The notes under the pieces are model-generated. The model searched no databases and had not been told where the DNA came from. It saw only the letters and a program-made list of their open reading frames with translations. 64,000 bases of DNA from Thiomicrorhabdus sp. 6S3-12 (GTDB lineage: Bacteria; Pseudomonadota; Gammaproteobacteria; Thiomicrospirales; Thiomicrospiraceae): the NCBI RefSeq assembly GCF_017571475.1, contig NZ_JAGETW010000009.1, forward strand, positions 1-64,000. The letters run 5' to 3'. This document shows, in pieces, positions 53,222-62,792 of this stretch. The position numbers and the translations under genes are program-made. Each line of letters opens with the position of its first letter. The stretch's first letter is position 1.

Positions 53222-53917
53222 ATGAGCGCCATTATGAATCTTGTGCAAATTCTCTATTCTCTGGATCTCTTTGGAACCGTGGTGTTCGCCATCACCGGGT
53301 TGCTTGCTGCACGCCGCAAACAGCTTGATCTGTTTGGTGCGATCGTGATCGCGATGGTCACGGCGATCGGCGGCGGAACCTTGCGCGATCTGATTATCGG
53401 CGTACCGGTTTTCTGGACCCAGAACGATATCTATATTTATGTTGTAGTGATTTCGACTGTGGCGTTCTTTTTTCTGGCGCGCTATAAGCGCTTGCCGGTG
53501 AAGATGTTGCTGTTTATGGATGCGCTGGGATTGGCGGTTTTTACCGTAATCGGGACGCAAAAGGCGATGGAGCTCGGGTTCTCCGATCCGATTGCGATTA
53601 TGACCGGGATTATGACGGGTGTCGTTGGCGGCGTCATCCGTGATGTGCTGGTCGGTGAAATTCCGCTGGTGTTGCGTAAGGAGATTTATGCGACCGCCTC
53701 ATTTATCGGTGCCAGTCTGCTGTTACTGCTGCTTCATGTCGGTATTGAGCAGGATGTTGCAGTCATTACGGCCATTCTGCTGACAGTGGCTCTGCGGGTT
53801 TGGGCGATTATGCGAAAAATCGAGTTGCCTGTATTTATTTCCTATAAAGCACCGGAGTCTTCACCCAATCCGGTTTCCGAAGAAACGAACCTCAATCACG
53901 AAGATTCGCCCAAATAA
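53222..53917 (+). CDS. TRIC-type (UPF0126) membrane channel protein
   Basis: 231 residues with seven membrane helices in two homologous halves. The paired motifs AITGLLAARRKQLDLFG and GGGTLRDLIIG in the first half, and LGLAVFTVIGTQKAM and GVVGGVIRDVLVGE in the second, define the family. Bacterial members are trimeric cation-selective channels. Physiological role here unclear. The ATG at 53222 lacks a Shine-Dalgarno; a second ATG at 53234 is possible. It lies 12 bases before the LolC/E gene. Confidence 0.9.
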   Translation: MSAIMNLVQILYSLDLFGTVVFAITGLLAARRKQLDLFGAIVIAMVTAIGGGTLRDLIIGVPVFWTQNDIYIYVVVISTVAFFFLARYKRLPVKMLLFMDALGLAVFTVIGTQKAMELGFSDPIAIMTGIMTGVVGGVIRDVLVGEIPLVLRKEIYATASFIGASLLLLLLHVGIEQDVAVITAILLTVALRVWAIMRKIELPVFISYKAPESSPNPVSEETNLNHEDSPK

Positions 53918-53929
53918 AATCGAGACCCT

Positions 53930-55180
53930 ATGTTAAAACTCCCTTTTGAGCTTTTTGTCGGATTACGCTATACGCGCGCCAAACGGCGCAATGGTTTTAT
54001 CTCCTTTATTTCGTTTTCATCCATTATAGGCATCGCCTTGGGCGTTACGGCTTTGATCACGGTACTGTCGATAATGAATGGCTTTCAGGAAGAGTTGCGC
54101 GATCGCATTCTTGGCATGACGGCACATATGACCATCACCGAACAGCATGAGCATCTCAGCGATTGGCAGCCTCTGTATCATGAAGTCAAACAGCAGCCGG
54201 ATATTCTCGGCGCAGCGCCGAATATTATGGAGCAGGGGATGCTGACCTATAACGGCAAAGTCAAAGGCGTTGCAATCCGCGGCATACTGCCGGTGTATGA
54301 AAACGAGGTCGGCGATATTGCGCAAAAAATGCGTTACGGCTCACTGGATGCGCTTAAGCCGGGACAGTTTTCTATTATCCTCGGTAAAGAGCTGGCGCTC
54401 AGCCTTGGCGTATCGATCGGCGATAAGGTTACTCTGATTGCGCCGCAGGGGTCGGTGTCAGCGGTCGGTATTATCCCGCGAATCAAACGCTTCACCATCG
54501 TCGGTTTTTTCGAAGCCGGCATGCATGAATATGACAGCGGTCTGGCGCTGATTCACCTTAAAGACGCGCAGACGCTGTTTAAATACGGTGACACGGTTTC
54601 CGGTTTACAGCTTAAGATCGATGACCTTTTCCGTGTCGGCGAAGTCAAGCAGGAGTTGGCTAACCACCTGCAGCAGACTTTATATGTTCGCGACTGGCGC
54701 CAGCAGCATCTGAATTTCTTCAAGGCCATTGAAATGGAAAAACGCATGATGTTTATTGTGCTGGCGCTGATTATTATGGTCGCGGCTTTTAATATTGTTT
54801 CGACCATGGTTATGGTAGTGACGGATAAACAGGCGGATATTGCCGTGTTACGCACGCTTGGTGCCACACCGAACAGTATCCAGTGGATTTTCATTATTCA
54901 GGGTCTGGTGATCGGACTTTTCGGTGCCATTCTCGGATTGCTCGGCGGCATCACTCTGGCCTCCAATATTGATGTGATTGTGCCGTTTATCGAAAACCTG
55001 CTCGGTTTTAAATTCTTCCCGCCGGATGTTTATTACATCAGTCAGGTGCCGTCGAAAATTATCTGGAGTGATGTCTATTCGGTCAGCGGCATCGCATTTA
55101 TTCTGACCTTGCTGGCAACGCTGTATCCGGCACGAAAAGCAGCTAAGGTGCAACCGGCGGAGGCACTGCGATATGAGTAA
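53930..55180 (+). CDS. Lipoprotein-releasing system permease (LolC/LolE family)
   Basis: 416 residues with one N-terminal and three C-terminal membrane helices around a large periplasmic MacB-type domain. [23 protein letters not shown] is the family N terminus. The C-terminal segment with [23 protein letters not shown] is the canonical LolC/E end. A single gene of this type is present, so the transporter may be a LolF-like homodimer. It overlaps lolD by 8 bases. The complex releases lipoproteins from the inner membrane to LolA. Confidence 0.92.
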   Translation: MLKLPFELFVGLRYTRAKRRNGFISFISFSSIIGIALGVTALITVLSIMNGFQEELRDRILGMTAHMTITEQHEHLSDWQPLYHEVKQQPDILGAAPNIMEQGMLTYNGKVKGVAIRGILPVYENEVGDIAQKMRYGSLDALKPGQFSIILGKELALSLGVSIGDKVTLIAPQGSVSAVGIIPRIKRFTIVGFFEAGMHEYDSGLALIHLKDAQTLFKYGDTVSGLQLKIDDLFRVGEVKQELANHLQQTLYVRDWRQQHLNFFKAIEMEKRMMFIVLALIIMVAAFNIVSTMVMVVTDKQADIAVLRTLGATPNSIQWIFIIQGLVIGLFGAILGLLGGITLASNIDVIVPFIENLLGFKFFPPDVYYISQVPSKIIWSDVYSVSGIAFILTLLATLYPARKAAKVQPAEALRYE

Positions 55181-55892
55181 TTCTTATGTATTGGAAGCGA
55201 AAAATCTCGGCAAGACCTATCAGGAAGGGGTGATTGAAACCCAGGTATTCCGCAATATCGATTTCCGCCTTGCCGCGGGAGAAAAACTGGCGATTGTAGG
55301 TGCCTCCGGCTCCGGTAAAAGTACCTTGCTGCATCTGCTGGCCGGCCTGGATAATCCCAGTTCCGGCGAAGTCTTGCTGCTGGGAGACGTTTTTTCCGCC
55401 AAGAGCGAAGGGAAACGCGGCAAACTGCGCAATGCCAATATGGGCTTCGTCTATCAGTTTCACCACCTGCTTCCCGAGTTTACCGCGCTGGATAATGTGT
55501 TGATGCCGCTGCGCATCCGCCGCAGTAATCTAACCGAAGCTACAGCCAAGGCCACGGCTCTGTTGGAGCGTGTCGGACTGGGGCATCGTTTGACACATAA
55601 ACCGGCGGAACTCTCCGGCGGCGAGCGTCAGCGAGTGGCTATTGCCAGAGCGCTGATCACCGATCCGGCGTGCATTCTAGCCGACGAACCGACCGGAAAT
55701 CTGGATCAGGAGTCGGCCAAACAGGTATTTGAACTGCTACTGGAATTGAATCAGGAATTTCAAACGGCGGTGCTGATCGTGACGCACGATATGCAGTTGG
55801 CGAACCGTATGGATCGCATTTTACGTCTTAAGAACGGTGAACTGCATTCGGAAGACAGTACCGACAATCTTTCAGAGCATACGCCTGCATAA
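55173..55892 (+). CDS. lolD: Lipoprotein-releasing system ATPase LolD
   Basis: 239 residues. Walker [10 protein letters not shown], signature [15 protein letters not shown], Walker [13 protein letters not shown] and a THD switch His (IVTHDMQL) are all present. The family-specific [15 protein letters not shown] segment matches LolD. It powers lipoprotein extraction with the permease encoded upstream, whose end it overlaps by 8 bases. Confidence 0.95.
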   Translation: MSNSYVLEAKNLGKTYQEGVIETQVFRNIDFRLAAGEKLAIVGASGSGKSTLLHLLAGLDNPSSGEVLLLGDVFSAKSEGKRGKLRNANMGFVYQFHHLLPEFTALDNVLMPLRIRRSNLTEATAKATALLERVGLGHRLTHKPAELSGGERQRVAIARALITDPACILADEPTGNLDQESAKQVFELLLELNQEFQTAVLIVTHDMQLANRMDRILRLKNGELHSEDSTDNLSEHTPA

Positions 55893-55931
55893 TCCTGTAT
55901 AAGCTTGACCACAGAAAAAACCGATAGCGAT

Positions 55932-57878
55932 ATGATCAATATACAAAACCTCTCTTTACGCGCCGGAATCAAACCTTTGTTAACTGGCGCCAATCTGGCG
56001 ATCCATCCGGGACAGAAAATCGGTCTTGTCGGTCAGAACGGCGCCGGTAAAACCACGCTTTTTAAAGCGATTCTCGGTCAGGTAACGATTGACGGCGGGA
56101 ACCTGAGCATCCCGGCAGACTGGATTATCGGTTATGTCGAGCAGGAAAGCGGCGAACTGGAACAGAAAGTTCTGCAGTATGTCAGTTTTGGCGATCAGTT
56201 GTACGCAGAGGCGATAGCGAATCGGGATGGGGCCGAAAAAACGGGAGACGAAGACGCCATCGTTCGCGCTTATGATCAGCTGGATAAGTTGCAGGGGTTT
56301 GCGGTCGAAAACCAGGCCAGACAACTGCTGTACGGTTTGGGTTTTGCTGAAAGCAGTTTTACACAATCTATCTCCGAGTTTTCCGGTGGTTGGCAGGTAC
56401 GTCTTAAATTAGCGCGTGCGCTGATGCAACGTGCCGACCTGCTGCTCTTGGACGAACCGACCAACCATCTGGATATCGAAGCGGTTTCCTGGTTGAAGCA
56501 ATGGTTGAAAAATTTTCCCGGTGCGGTACTGGTTATCTCGCATGACCGCGATTTCCTGGATCAGGTTGTGCAGGGAATCGCGCATATCGAGCAGCAGAAA
56601 ATTACCTATTACAACGGTAATTTCGCCGCTTTCGAACGTCAGCGTAATGAGCGTCTGATGCAGCAGCAGGCGTTGCACGACAAGCAAAAGCAGCAGATGC
56701 AGCACCTGAAAACCTTTATCAGCCGTTTCAAGGCGAAAGCTTCCAAAGCCAAACAAGCGCAGAGCCGTGTCAAAGCGCTGGAGCGCATGGAGATGGTTGC
56801 GGCGGTGCAGGCGAGCAATCCGTTTCACTTCGAGTTTCCCGAGCCGAAGGTGCAGCCGGACCCGATGTTACAGATCGAACAATTGCGATTTTCCTATGCG
56901 GACAGGGCAATTATCGAGAATGCCGATCTGGTTCTGCGTGCCGGCGATCGTATCGGGCTGGTTGGGGTTAACGGTTCCGGTAAGACTACGCTGCTAAAAC
57001 TGCTGGTCGGGGAATTGAAGCCGGCGAGCGGCAAAATCCAGATGGCCAGAGGGGTGAAAACCGGTTATTTTTCACAGCATCAGCTGGATACCCTGCGCCC
57101 GGAATGGAGTCCTCTGCAACACTTTCTGGCATTGGAAGAAGCACCTAGCGATCAGCAGGCCAGAGATTTTCTCGGCGGTTTCGGTTTCAGCAACGAGCAA
57201 TGTCTGCAGCCGGTCGAACCTTTTTCCGGCGGTGAAAAGGCACGTCTGGCTATGGCTTTGATTGTCTTTCAACAGCCTAATCTGATTATTCTCGATGAGC
57301 CGACCAACCACCTGGATATGGAAACGCGTGACGCGCTGGAGATGGCGTTACAGGATTATAGCGGTGCTTTGTTGCTGGTATCGCACGATAAACACCTGCT
57401 GGCCTCGATCGCTGACCAGTATTGGTGGGTTCATCAAGGTCAGGTGGAACTGTTCCACGGAGATCTCGACGAATACCTCAACGAGCAGCTGAAGCGGATT
57501 CGTCAGCAGTCGGAAGAAGAGAAAAAAGCGCTAATATCGGCTGATTCCTCCACCGCAAAAACCACAAATAAAAAGCAGCAGCGGATACAGAACGCGCATC
57601 AACGCAAACAGCTGGACGCTCTGCTTAAGGCTGATCTGCAGTTAAGCCGTAAACTGGAAAAATCGCTTGAGAATACGCAGCAGGAATTGGATCGGTTGCA
57701 TGCTTTGCTTGAAGACAGCAGTCTGTATGAAGCTGAAAACAAGGAAAAATTAACCGAGTGCTTGCAGGCGGAAGCCAAATGCAAACAGGATTTGGAAGAT
57801 TTGGAAATGCAGTGGTTGGAAATTGAAGAGGTGATCCAGCAGAAGAAAACGGATTTTGAAGCGCAGTTGGCCGGATAA
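55932..57878 (+). CDS. ABC-F family ATPase (YheS-like)
   Basis: 648 residues with two ABC domains and no membrane segments. The first has VGQNGAGKTTL and EFSGGWQVRLKLARAL; the second VGVNGSGKTTL and PFSGGEKARLAMAL; both have LDEPTNHLD Walker B boxes. The linker (about 240-300, basic) and a C-terminal coiled coil (about 540-640) suit YheS/Uup-type translation factors. Start at the ATG at 55932 matches YheS; a TTG nine codons upstream (55905) is the alternative. It likely acts on ribosomes. Confidence 0.9.
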   Translation: MINIQNLSLRAGIKPLLTGANLAIHPGQKIGLVGQNGAGKTTLFKAILGQVTIDGGNLSIPADWIIGYVEQESGELEQKVLQYVSFGDQLYAEAIANRDGAEKTGDEDAIVRAYDQLDKLQGFAVENQARQLLYGLGFAESSFTQSISEFSGGWQVRLKLARALMQRADLLLLDEPTNHLDIEAVSWLKQWLKNFPGAVLVISHDRDFLDQVVQGIAHIEQQKITYYNGNFAAFERQRNERLMQQQALHDKQKQQMQHLKTFISRFKAKASKAKQAQSRVKALERMEMVAAVQASNPFHFEFPEPKVQPDPMLQIEQLRFSYADRAIIENADLVLRAGDRIGLVGVNGSGKTTLLKLLVGELKPASGKIQMARGVKTGYFSQHQLDTLRPEWSPLQHFLALEEAPSDQQARDFLGGFGFSNEQCLQPVEPFSGGEKARLAMALIVFQQPNLIILDEPTNHLDMETRDALEMALQDYSGALLLVSHDKHLLASIADQYWWVHQGQVELFHGDLDEYLNEQLKRIRQQSEEEKKALISADSSTAKTTNKKQQRIQNAHQRKQLDALLKADLQLSRKLEKSLENTQQELDRLHALLEDSSLYEAENKEKLTECLQAEAKCKQDLEDLEMQWLEIEEVIQQKKTDFEAQLAG

Positions 57879-57939
57879 TTCATGGATCGGAATTTCTAAG
57901 ATGGATTGGCAAGATGCTTAAAAAATCCTGCCCAATAAA

Positions 57940-57976
57940 AAAGCGACCAATCTATAACAGAATGGTCGCTTTTTTT
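57940..57976 (+). terminator. Rho-independent terminator after the ABC-F gene
   Basis: GCGACCA/TGGTCGC stem (57943-57949 and 57963-57969) with a T run; on the minus strand an A tract of the plus strand gives Ts, so it also serves sppA. Confidence 0.85.
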
Positions 57977-57993
57977 ATGGCTGAGCCGGGCGT

Positions 57994-58995
57994 TTAGCGC
58001 ATACCGGTAAAGTACAGGCTCAAGCGACTCGCAGTTTGGGTACTGATGTCGCCCATCAGTTGTTCGAAGAAGTTTTTCTCGACTTCGTAGTATCGGATAT
58101 TCGGCTCTTCCATGATTTCGCGAGAAACCGAGCCCATATCGCCGATACCGTCGATCATGCCGTTTTTAACCGCTTCTTCTCCCAGCCAGACCAGACCGGT
58201 GTAGGTATTTTCGTTTTCCTTGATGCGATCACCGCGCCCGTCGCGTACGGCCTGAATAAACTGCTGGTGGGTTTTTTCCAGTACCTGACTTTGGAAGAAC
58301 TTGCGACCTTCCTCGTCTTTCGGTGCAAATGGGTTGATGAAGGTCTTATGTTCGCCGGCATGCATGGAACGGTTTTCGATACCGAGTTTATCCATCAGGC
58401 CGGTAAAGCCAAACGAGTCCATTCTGACGCCGATCGAGCCGACCAGCGAGCCTTTGTTGGCGATGATTTTATCTGCCGCTACCGTTATGTAATAGCAGCC
58501 GGAGGCGCACATGTCTTCGACCACGGCGATAACCGGTTTCTGGTATATTTTCTTCAAGCGGGTGATTTCGTCATTGATCAATGCCGACTGCACCGGGCTG
58601 CCACCTGGCGAATTGGCCTTAATGACGACTGCTTTGGAAGCGGGATTGCTGAAGGCTTGCTGCAAAAGAGGAATCATCGTTTCGGCACTGACTTCACTTT
58701 GCGGCATAATAGCGCCTTCCAGACGGATCACGGCAATATGTTCTTGAGAGGCGCCAGCCTGTTTTAACTGTTCGGCGCTGCCCATATTGTCGATGGCAAC
58801 ATAGATAAAAAATACGACGTAAGCGGCAATGGCAAGTTTCAGAAGGTTGGCAAAGCGTCGGCTCCATCGCTCCTGTTTGACAAGCGATTCGACGGCGCCG
58901 GCCAGGCGGTCAAAATTCTTCATTTCGACTACCGGTGTCTGAGCGCCAGTCTGCTGTTGATTTTCTTGCGTGGCTTTGTTCGATTCTTGTTCCAT
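57994..58995 (-). CDS. sppA: Signal peptide peptidase SppA (short type)
   Basis: 333 residues from the ATG at 58995 with AAGGATCAGGA upstream; the frame runs 26 codons further but that would reach the uvrC region. One N-terminal membrane helix (about 58-75) is followed by a single protease domain. The catalytic Ser is in MCASGCYYI, and the general-base Lys in TVAADKI, followed by KGSLVGSIGV. This is the short SohB/SppA form rather than the fused 67 kDa E. coli type. It degrades leftover signal peptides in the membrane. Confidence 0.9.
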   Translation of the reverse strand: MEQESNKATQENQQQTGAQTPVVEMKNFDRLAGAVESLVKQERWSRRFANLLKLAIAAYVVFFIYVAIDNMGSAEQLKQAGASQEHIAVIRLEGAIMPQSEVSAETMIPLLQQAFSNPASKAVVIKANSPGGSPVQSALINDEITRLKKIYQKPVIAVVEDMCASGCYYITVAADKIIANKGSLVGSIGVRMDSFGFTGLMDKLGIENRSMHAGEHKTFINPFAPKDEEGRKFFQSQVLEKTHQQFIQAVRDGRGDRIKENENTYTGLVWLGEEAVKNGMIDGIGDMGSVSREIMEEPNIRYYEVEKNFFEQLMGDISTQTASRLSLYFTGMR

Positions 58996-59112
58996 TCCTG
59001 ATCCTTTATAATAAGCAAGTTTGAGCATTTTACCCCGATATTGACTATGACCCAACAAAAGCCAGCCGAGCATCCTGACAAAACCCTTGAAAACCCGTCG
59101 CAGGAGCCTGCT

Positions 59113-60951
59113 ATGGAACGAGATCGCGACGAGGTGTTTGATATTGACGATTTCCTAAAACACCTGACCGAGCGTCCGGGCGTTTACCGAATGCTCGATA
59201 AAGAGGGGCAGATTATCTATGTCGGCAAGGCAAAAAACCTTAAGCGCCGAGTCAGCAGTTACTTTAAAAAACGTCATGACGAAATTAAAACCGCCAAAAT
59301 GGTCGAGCAGGTCGCACGCATTGAAGTCACGATCACCGAGACCGAAAGCGAGGCGTTTATCCTTGAAAATACACTGATTAAACGCCACAAACCGAAGTAC
59401 AACATTCTTTTCAGGGATGACAAGTCTTATCCCTATATCTATGTTTCAACAGAAAAAAAATACCCGTCTCTAAGTTTTCATCGTGGTGCCAAGCGCCGAA
59501 AAGGAGAGTACTTCGGGCCTTTTCCCAACGCTTCCGCCGTGCACCATACATTGCATGCGTTACAGAAGATCTTCCCGGTTCGCCAGTGCGCGGAAAGAGT
59601 TTTTCAGCATCGTTCGCGGCCCTGTTTGCAATATCAGATTAAACGTTGCTCCGGCCCTTGTATCGAAGGATTGGTTACGGATGACGACTATCAGCGAGAT
59701 GTCCGTCATACCATGATGTTTTTACAGGGAAAAAGTTTTGCCGTGGTTGAAGAACTCGGCGAGCAGATGCAGCAGGCTTCGATACAGATGGAATACGAGC
59801 AGGCGGCAATTTACCGTGATCGGATTTCCGCACTGCGTTCGATTCAGTCGCAGCATCTGATTAATCAGCCGGGGAACCGTGATATCGATGTTATCGCCGT
59901 TGCTTCTCAGGGCGATCTGGTCTGCCTGTGCCTGATGATGTATCGCGGCGGCAATTTGTGGGGCAGCGAAACTTTTTTCCCGAAAGTGGCCGCAGGCAGC
60001 GAGACGGAAGAGATCGTCGATGCCTTTATCGTACAGCATTATCAGTTACATCCGGCACCGCATACCATCCTGCTTGACCGCAAGCTGACGGAAGAAAAGG
60101 CGTTGCAGTCTTTGCTGCTGGAAAAATATCAGCGCAGAACCGGTTTCAAAGTCGCCAAAACGCAGACCGATAAAAGTTTATGGCAGTTGGCGCAGACCAA
60201 TGCCGAAGCGGGCTTGAAACAGCAGATGACGCAAAAGAGCAATCAGTTACAGCGGCTTAAAGCGTTGCAGGAAGCGTTGGAATTGGCTCAGCCGCCGAAG
60301 CATATGGAGTGTTTCGATATCAGTCATACTCAAGGTAATTTAACGGTCGCCAGCTGTGTCGTTTTTAAAGACGGGGTACCGAGCAATAGCGATTACCGTA
60401 AATTCAACATTGAAGGCATTCAGCCCGGCGATGATTATGCGGCTATGTACCAGGTTTTACAGAGACGTTATTCGCGTCTTAAAAAAGAGGCGGACAGACT
60501 CCCGGATCTGGTGGTGATTGACGGAGGAAAAGGGCAGTTGAATCAGGCGATCGAAGTTTTGAAAGGATTGGAGCTGGATTTTCTGCCTTTGGTATCCGTA
60601 GCTAAGGGCGAAGGACGGAAAGCGGGGCTTGAGGTTTTGTATACGCCCTATAACAGCGATGGAATAGATCTGGCGGACGATGATGTCGCGTTGCATCTGA
60701 TTAACCACATCCGTGACGAGGCGCATCGTTTCGCCATTACTTCGCACCGTAAGAAACGCGCCAAGGCGATGACACACTCACGCCTTGAGGATATTCAAGG
60801 GATCGGCCCTAAAACGCGGAAAAATCTGTTGTTGCATTTCGGTGGGCTGGGCGAAGTTAAGAATGCGGCGGTTTCGGAACTGCAAAAGGTAAAAGGGATC
60901 AGTAAAGATAAAGCGCAGACAATCTATGACTTTTTCCACGGGGAAGTCTGA
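59113..60951 (+). CDS. uvrC: Excinuclease ABC subunit C
   Basis: 612 residues from the ATG at 59113, which has AGGAG seven bases before and matches E. coli UvrC's N terminus; upstream ATG/TTG at 59047/59041 lack one. The GIY-YIG nuclease domain (GVYRMLDKEGQIIYVGKAKNLKRRV), a Cys cluster region (RQCAERVF, RCSGPCIEG), the UvrBC motif (about 200-235), the RNase H-like second nuclease (ECFDISHTQG, VVIDGGKGQLNQ) and a C-terminal HhH pair (IQGIGPKTRKNLL) are in order. It makes both incisions in nucleotide-excision repair. Confidence 0.96.
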   Translation: MERDRDEVFDIDDFLKHLTERPGVYRMLDKEGQIIYVGKAKNLKRRVSSYFKKRHDEIKTAKMVEQVARIEVTITETESEAFILENTLIKRHKPKYNILFRDDKSYPYIYVSTEKKYPSLSFHRGAKRRKGEYFGPFPNASAVHHTLHALQKIFPVRQCAERVFQHRSRPCLQYQIKRCSGPCIEGLVTDDDYQRDVRHTMMFLQGKSFAVVEELGEQMQQASIQMEYEQAAIYRDRISALRSIQSQHLINQPGNRDIDVIAVASQGDLVCLCLMMYRGGNLWGSETFFPKVAAGSETEEIVDAFIVQHYQLHPAPHTILLDRKLTEEKALQSLLLEKYQRRTGFKVAKTQTDKSLWQLAQTNAEAGLKQQMTQKSNQLQRLKALQEALELAQPPKHMECFDISHTQGNLTVASCVVFKDGVPSNSDYRKFNIEGIQPGDDYAAMYQVLQRRYSRLKKEADRLPDLVVIDGGKGQLNQAIEVLKGLELDFLPLVSVAKGEGRKAGLEVLYTPYNSDGIDLADDDVALHLINHIRDEAHRFAITSHRKKRAKAMTHSRLEDIQGIGPKTRKNLLLHFGGLGEVKNAAVSELQKVKGISKDKAQTIYDFFHGEV

Positions 60952-61092
60952 AAAAGGCGGCAAGGTTTTGCGCTTTAATCCCCGATTTTTATCCAGATAT
61001 GGTAGTATTGCCTCAGAATTTTATCTCGCTTGTAATTTACGCAAGCTTAAAGACATCCGCCTTTTCAACTCATTCAAAAAAAGACATAACAG

Positions 61093-61665
61093 ATGAATCT
61101 GCAATCATTGCCAATGATGATGACATGGAGTCGTGTCGTACTTATTCCGGTTTTTCTAATTTGCTACTATGCCCCGATCGAAGATGCTCGTTTCTGGGCG
61201 GGACTGGCCTTTATGGTCGCGGCGATTACCGACTGGTTCGACGGCTATCTGGCCCGCAAACTGGGGTCTTCTAGTAAACTCGGCGCCTTTCTGGATCCGG
61301 TTGCCGACAAGCTGATTGTCGCAGCGGCTTTGATTGTGGTTGCCGCCGAATATCACGATAATCTGCTGGTTATCCTGTCGGCGGTTGTGATTATGATGCG
61401 TGAAGTGGCTATTTCCGCGCTGCGTGAATGGATGGCGGAAAATAACGCCCGCGATGTAGTTGCCGTATCCTATCTTGGGAAAATTAAAACTGCGTCGCAG
61501 TTGGCCGCTTTGACCTGGCTGTTATACGGCGGCGAACTATGGGGCGTTAACTGGGGCGAGCTTGGTTTCCCGATGTTGCATTTTGCAGCGGTTCTGACAT
61601 TGATTACCTGGATTCAATATACCAAAGCGGCTTTACCGCAGATCATCGCCTCAACGAAATCATAG
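61093..61665 (+). CDS. pgsA: Phosphatidylglycerophosphate synthase
   Basis: 190 residues with about four or five membrane helices. The CDP-alcohol phosphatidyltransferase motif D-G-x2-A-R-x8-G-x3-D-x3-D appears as DGYLARKLGSSSKLGAFLDP. Starts MNLQSLPMMMTWSRVVLIPVF. It makes phosphatidylglycerophosphate from CDP-diacylglycerol and glycerol-3-phosphate. Its place after uvrC and before tRNA-Gly/Cys/Leu matches E. coli. Confidence 0.95.
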   Translation: MNLQSLPMMMTWSRVVLIPVFLICYYAPIEDARFWAGLAFMVAAITDWFDGYLARKLGSSSKLGAFLDPVADKLIVAAALIVVAAEYHDNLLVILSAVVIMMREVAISALREWMAENNARDVVAVSYLGKIKTASQLAALTWLLYGGELWGVNWGELGFPMLHFAAVLTLITWIQYTKAALPQIIASTKS

Positions 61666-61747
61666 GTTTAGCTGATCTTGTTTCGGGGCAGGGGACTTAG
61701 ACAAATCCGGAAAGCGAAACGGCTATGAAAAAAGTCGTAAAAACCGC

Positions 61748-61775
61748 TTGACCTTTTACGTCCAGACCCTATAAT
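61748..61775 (+). promoter_or_regulatory. Near-consensus sigma-70 promoter of the tRNA cluster
   Basis: TTGACC (61748-61753), 16 bases, TATAAT (61770-61775), followed by a GC-rich discriminator (ACGCCCC), typical of stringently controlled stable-RNA promoters. The first tRNA begins 14 bases after the -10. Confidence 0.85.
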
Positions 61776-61788
61776 ACGCCCCATCTAA

Positions 61789-61864
61789 GCGGGAATAGCT
61801 CAGCTGGTAGAGCGCAACCTTGCCAAGGTTGAGGTCGCGAGTTCGAACCTCGTTTCCCGCTCCA
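61789..61864 (+). tRNA. tRNA-Gly (GCC)
   Basis: 76 bases including CCA. Acceptor GCGGGAA/TTCCCGC, anticodon loop with GCC, and the TTCGAAC T-loop are present. Confidence 0.97.
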
Positions 61865-61870
61865 AAATAT

Positions 61871-61944
61871 GGCGCGATGGCAGAGTGGCTATGCAGCGGA
61901 TTGCAAATCCGTGGACCTCGGTTCGACTCCGGGTCGCGCCTCCA
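61871..61944 (+). tRNA. tRNA-Cys (GCA)
   Basis: 74 bases including CCA. Acceptor GGCGCGA/TCGCGCC, anticodon stem GGATT-GCA-AATCC and GGTTCGACTCC T-arm. Confidence 0.97.
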
Positions 61945-61953
61945 TATTCTTAG

Positions 61954-61976
61954 TTTGCAGACTTCCAGTCTGCAAA
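61954..61976 (+). other. Hairpin between tRNA-Cys and tRNA-Leu
   Basis: A 10-bp stem TTTGCAGACT/AGTCTGCAAA with a three-base loop. It could be a processing element or a remnant terminator; only a short T stretch follows. Confidence 0.55.
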
Positions 61977-62023
61977 TTCTTCTCAGTAAATCGTGCCCCT
62001 TATACATGTTTTGCTGAACACCT

Positions 62024-62110
62024 GCCCAGGTGGCGAAATTGGTAGACGCAGGGGACTTAAAATCCCCCGGTAGAAATACCGTGCCGGTTCGATTCCGGCC
62101 CTGGGCACCA
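62024..62110 (+). tRNA. tRNA-Leu (TAA)
   Basis: 87 bases including CCA, with a long variable arm (class II) and anticodon TAA in ACTTAAAAT. Acceptor GCCCAGG/CCTGGGC. Confidence 0.96.
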
Positions 62111-62274
62111 TTTATACTTCTTTATTCTTCTCAAGTTTCCAAGCAGATACTCTGCGATTTTTTTCGTCTGTAACTCCCTAAGCATGTAACTCTGTCGATT
62201 ACTTAATTCGGATGAAGAGTTCCTGTACTTGAATGCTAAACACGTTACGACTTTATTATTGGTTTGTATGGCTC

Positions 62275-62703
62275 TCAGCTCGTTTTGCTGATGAGATGGT
62301 AAGCAAAGTCGATCCAGCACAGTATCAACACCAGTCCTCCGAACAAGAAAGCCTTTCTGCGTTTTGCCAGATTATTTGCGCCAAGGTGCACTGTCGTATG
62401 CCAGAGCCGGGATACAACAAACAGCCAGCCGAGAACAAGTTGCAGCGGATCGAGACTCTGCGTGACATACACTGAAAGTACCAGAAGATAGAACAGGATC
62501 GGCAATTCGAATAGGTTTTGATAGTGTTGTTCGGTTTGCGTCAGCGTATCCGGTAATTTCCCTCCGCGATTATGAAGAAAATAGCGCGGGTTTAAACCCT
62601 CATGTGCAACTGCTTTGAAGCGTAAAAAGAGCATTCTTAAGCCGGTGTAAAAAGTTAATCCAAGCATGACCAGCATAGGATAAAAGATAAGATGCTGTTG
62701 CAA
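62275..62703 (-). CDS. MAPEG-family membrane protein
   Basis: 142 residues with four membrane helices, in the MAPEG pattern: the LRMLFLRFKAV stretch, then HNRGGKLPDTLTQTEQHYQNLFELPILFYLL, and a late SRLWHTTVHLGANN. Members include glutathione-dependent transferases. It starts at TTG with AAAGGAG six bases before. It is divergent from a TetR regulator across a 20-base palindrome, so it is likely controlled by it. Confidence 0.88.
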   Translation of the reverse strand: MQQHLIFYPMLVMLGLTFYTGLRMLFLRFKAVAHEGLNPRYFLHNRGGKLPDTLTQTEQHYQNLFELPILFYLLVLSVYVTQSLDPLQLVLGWLFVVSRLWHTTVHLGANNLAKRRKAFLFGGLVLILCWIDFAYHLISKTS

Positions 62704-62758
62704 AATAGACTCCTTTAAGACCTTGTTAGTGGTTGTGATTTATCATAATTCTGCTAAC

Positions 62759-62778
62759 AATATGTTCAAGAACATATT
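62759..62778. promoter_or_regulatory. Palindromic operator between the MAPEG and TetR genes
   Basis: AATATGTTC-AA-GAACATATT, a perfect 9-bp inverted repeat in the 90-base intergenic region. It lies 15 bases before the TetR start. This is the expected form of a TetR-family operator. Confidence 0.75.
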
Positions 62779-62792
62779 TTGGGGGAATGGCA

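Noticed and set aside
61954-61976. tRNA-intergenic hairpin considered as another attC
   Set aside because: Lacks RYYYAAC and GTTRRRY cores and sits in a conserved tRNA cluster.
61756-62320. Minus-strand ORFs opposite the tRNA genes (e.g. 61756-62007 and 62057-62320)
   Set aside because: Their translations are the antisense of tRNA-Gly, -Cys and -Leu (PESNRG- and PGPESNRHG-type strings), a familiar annotation artefact.
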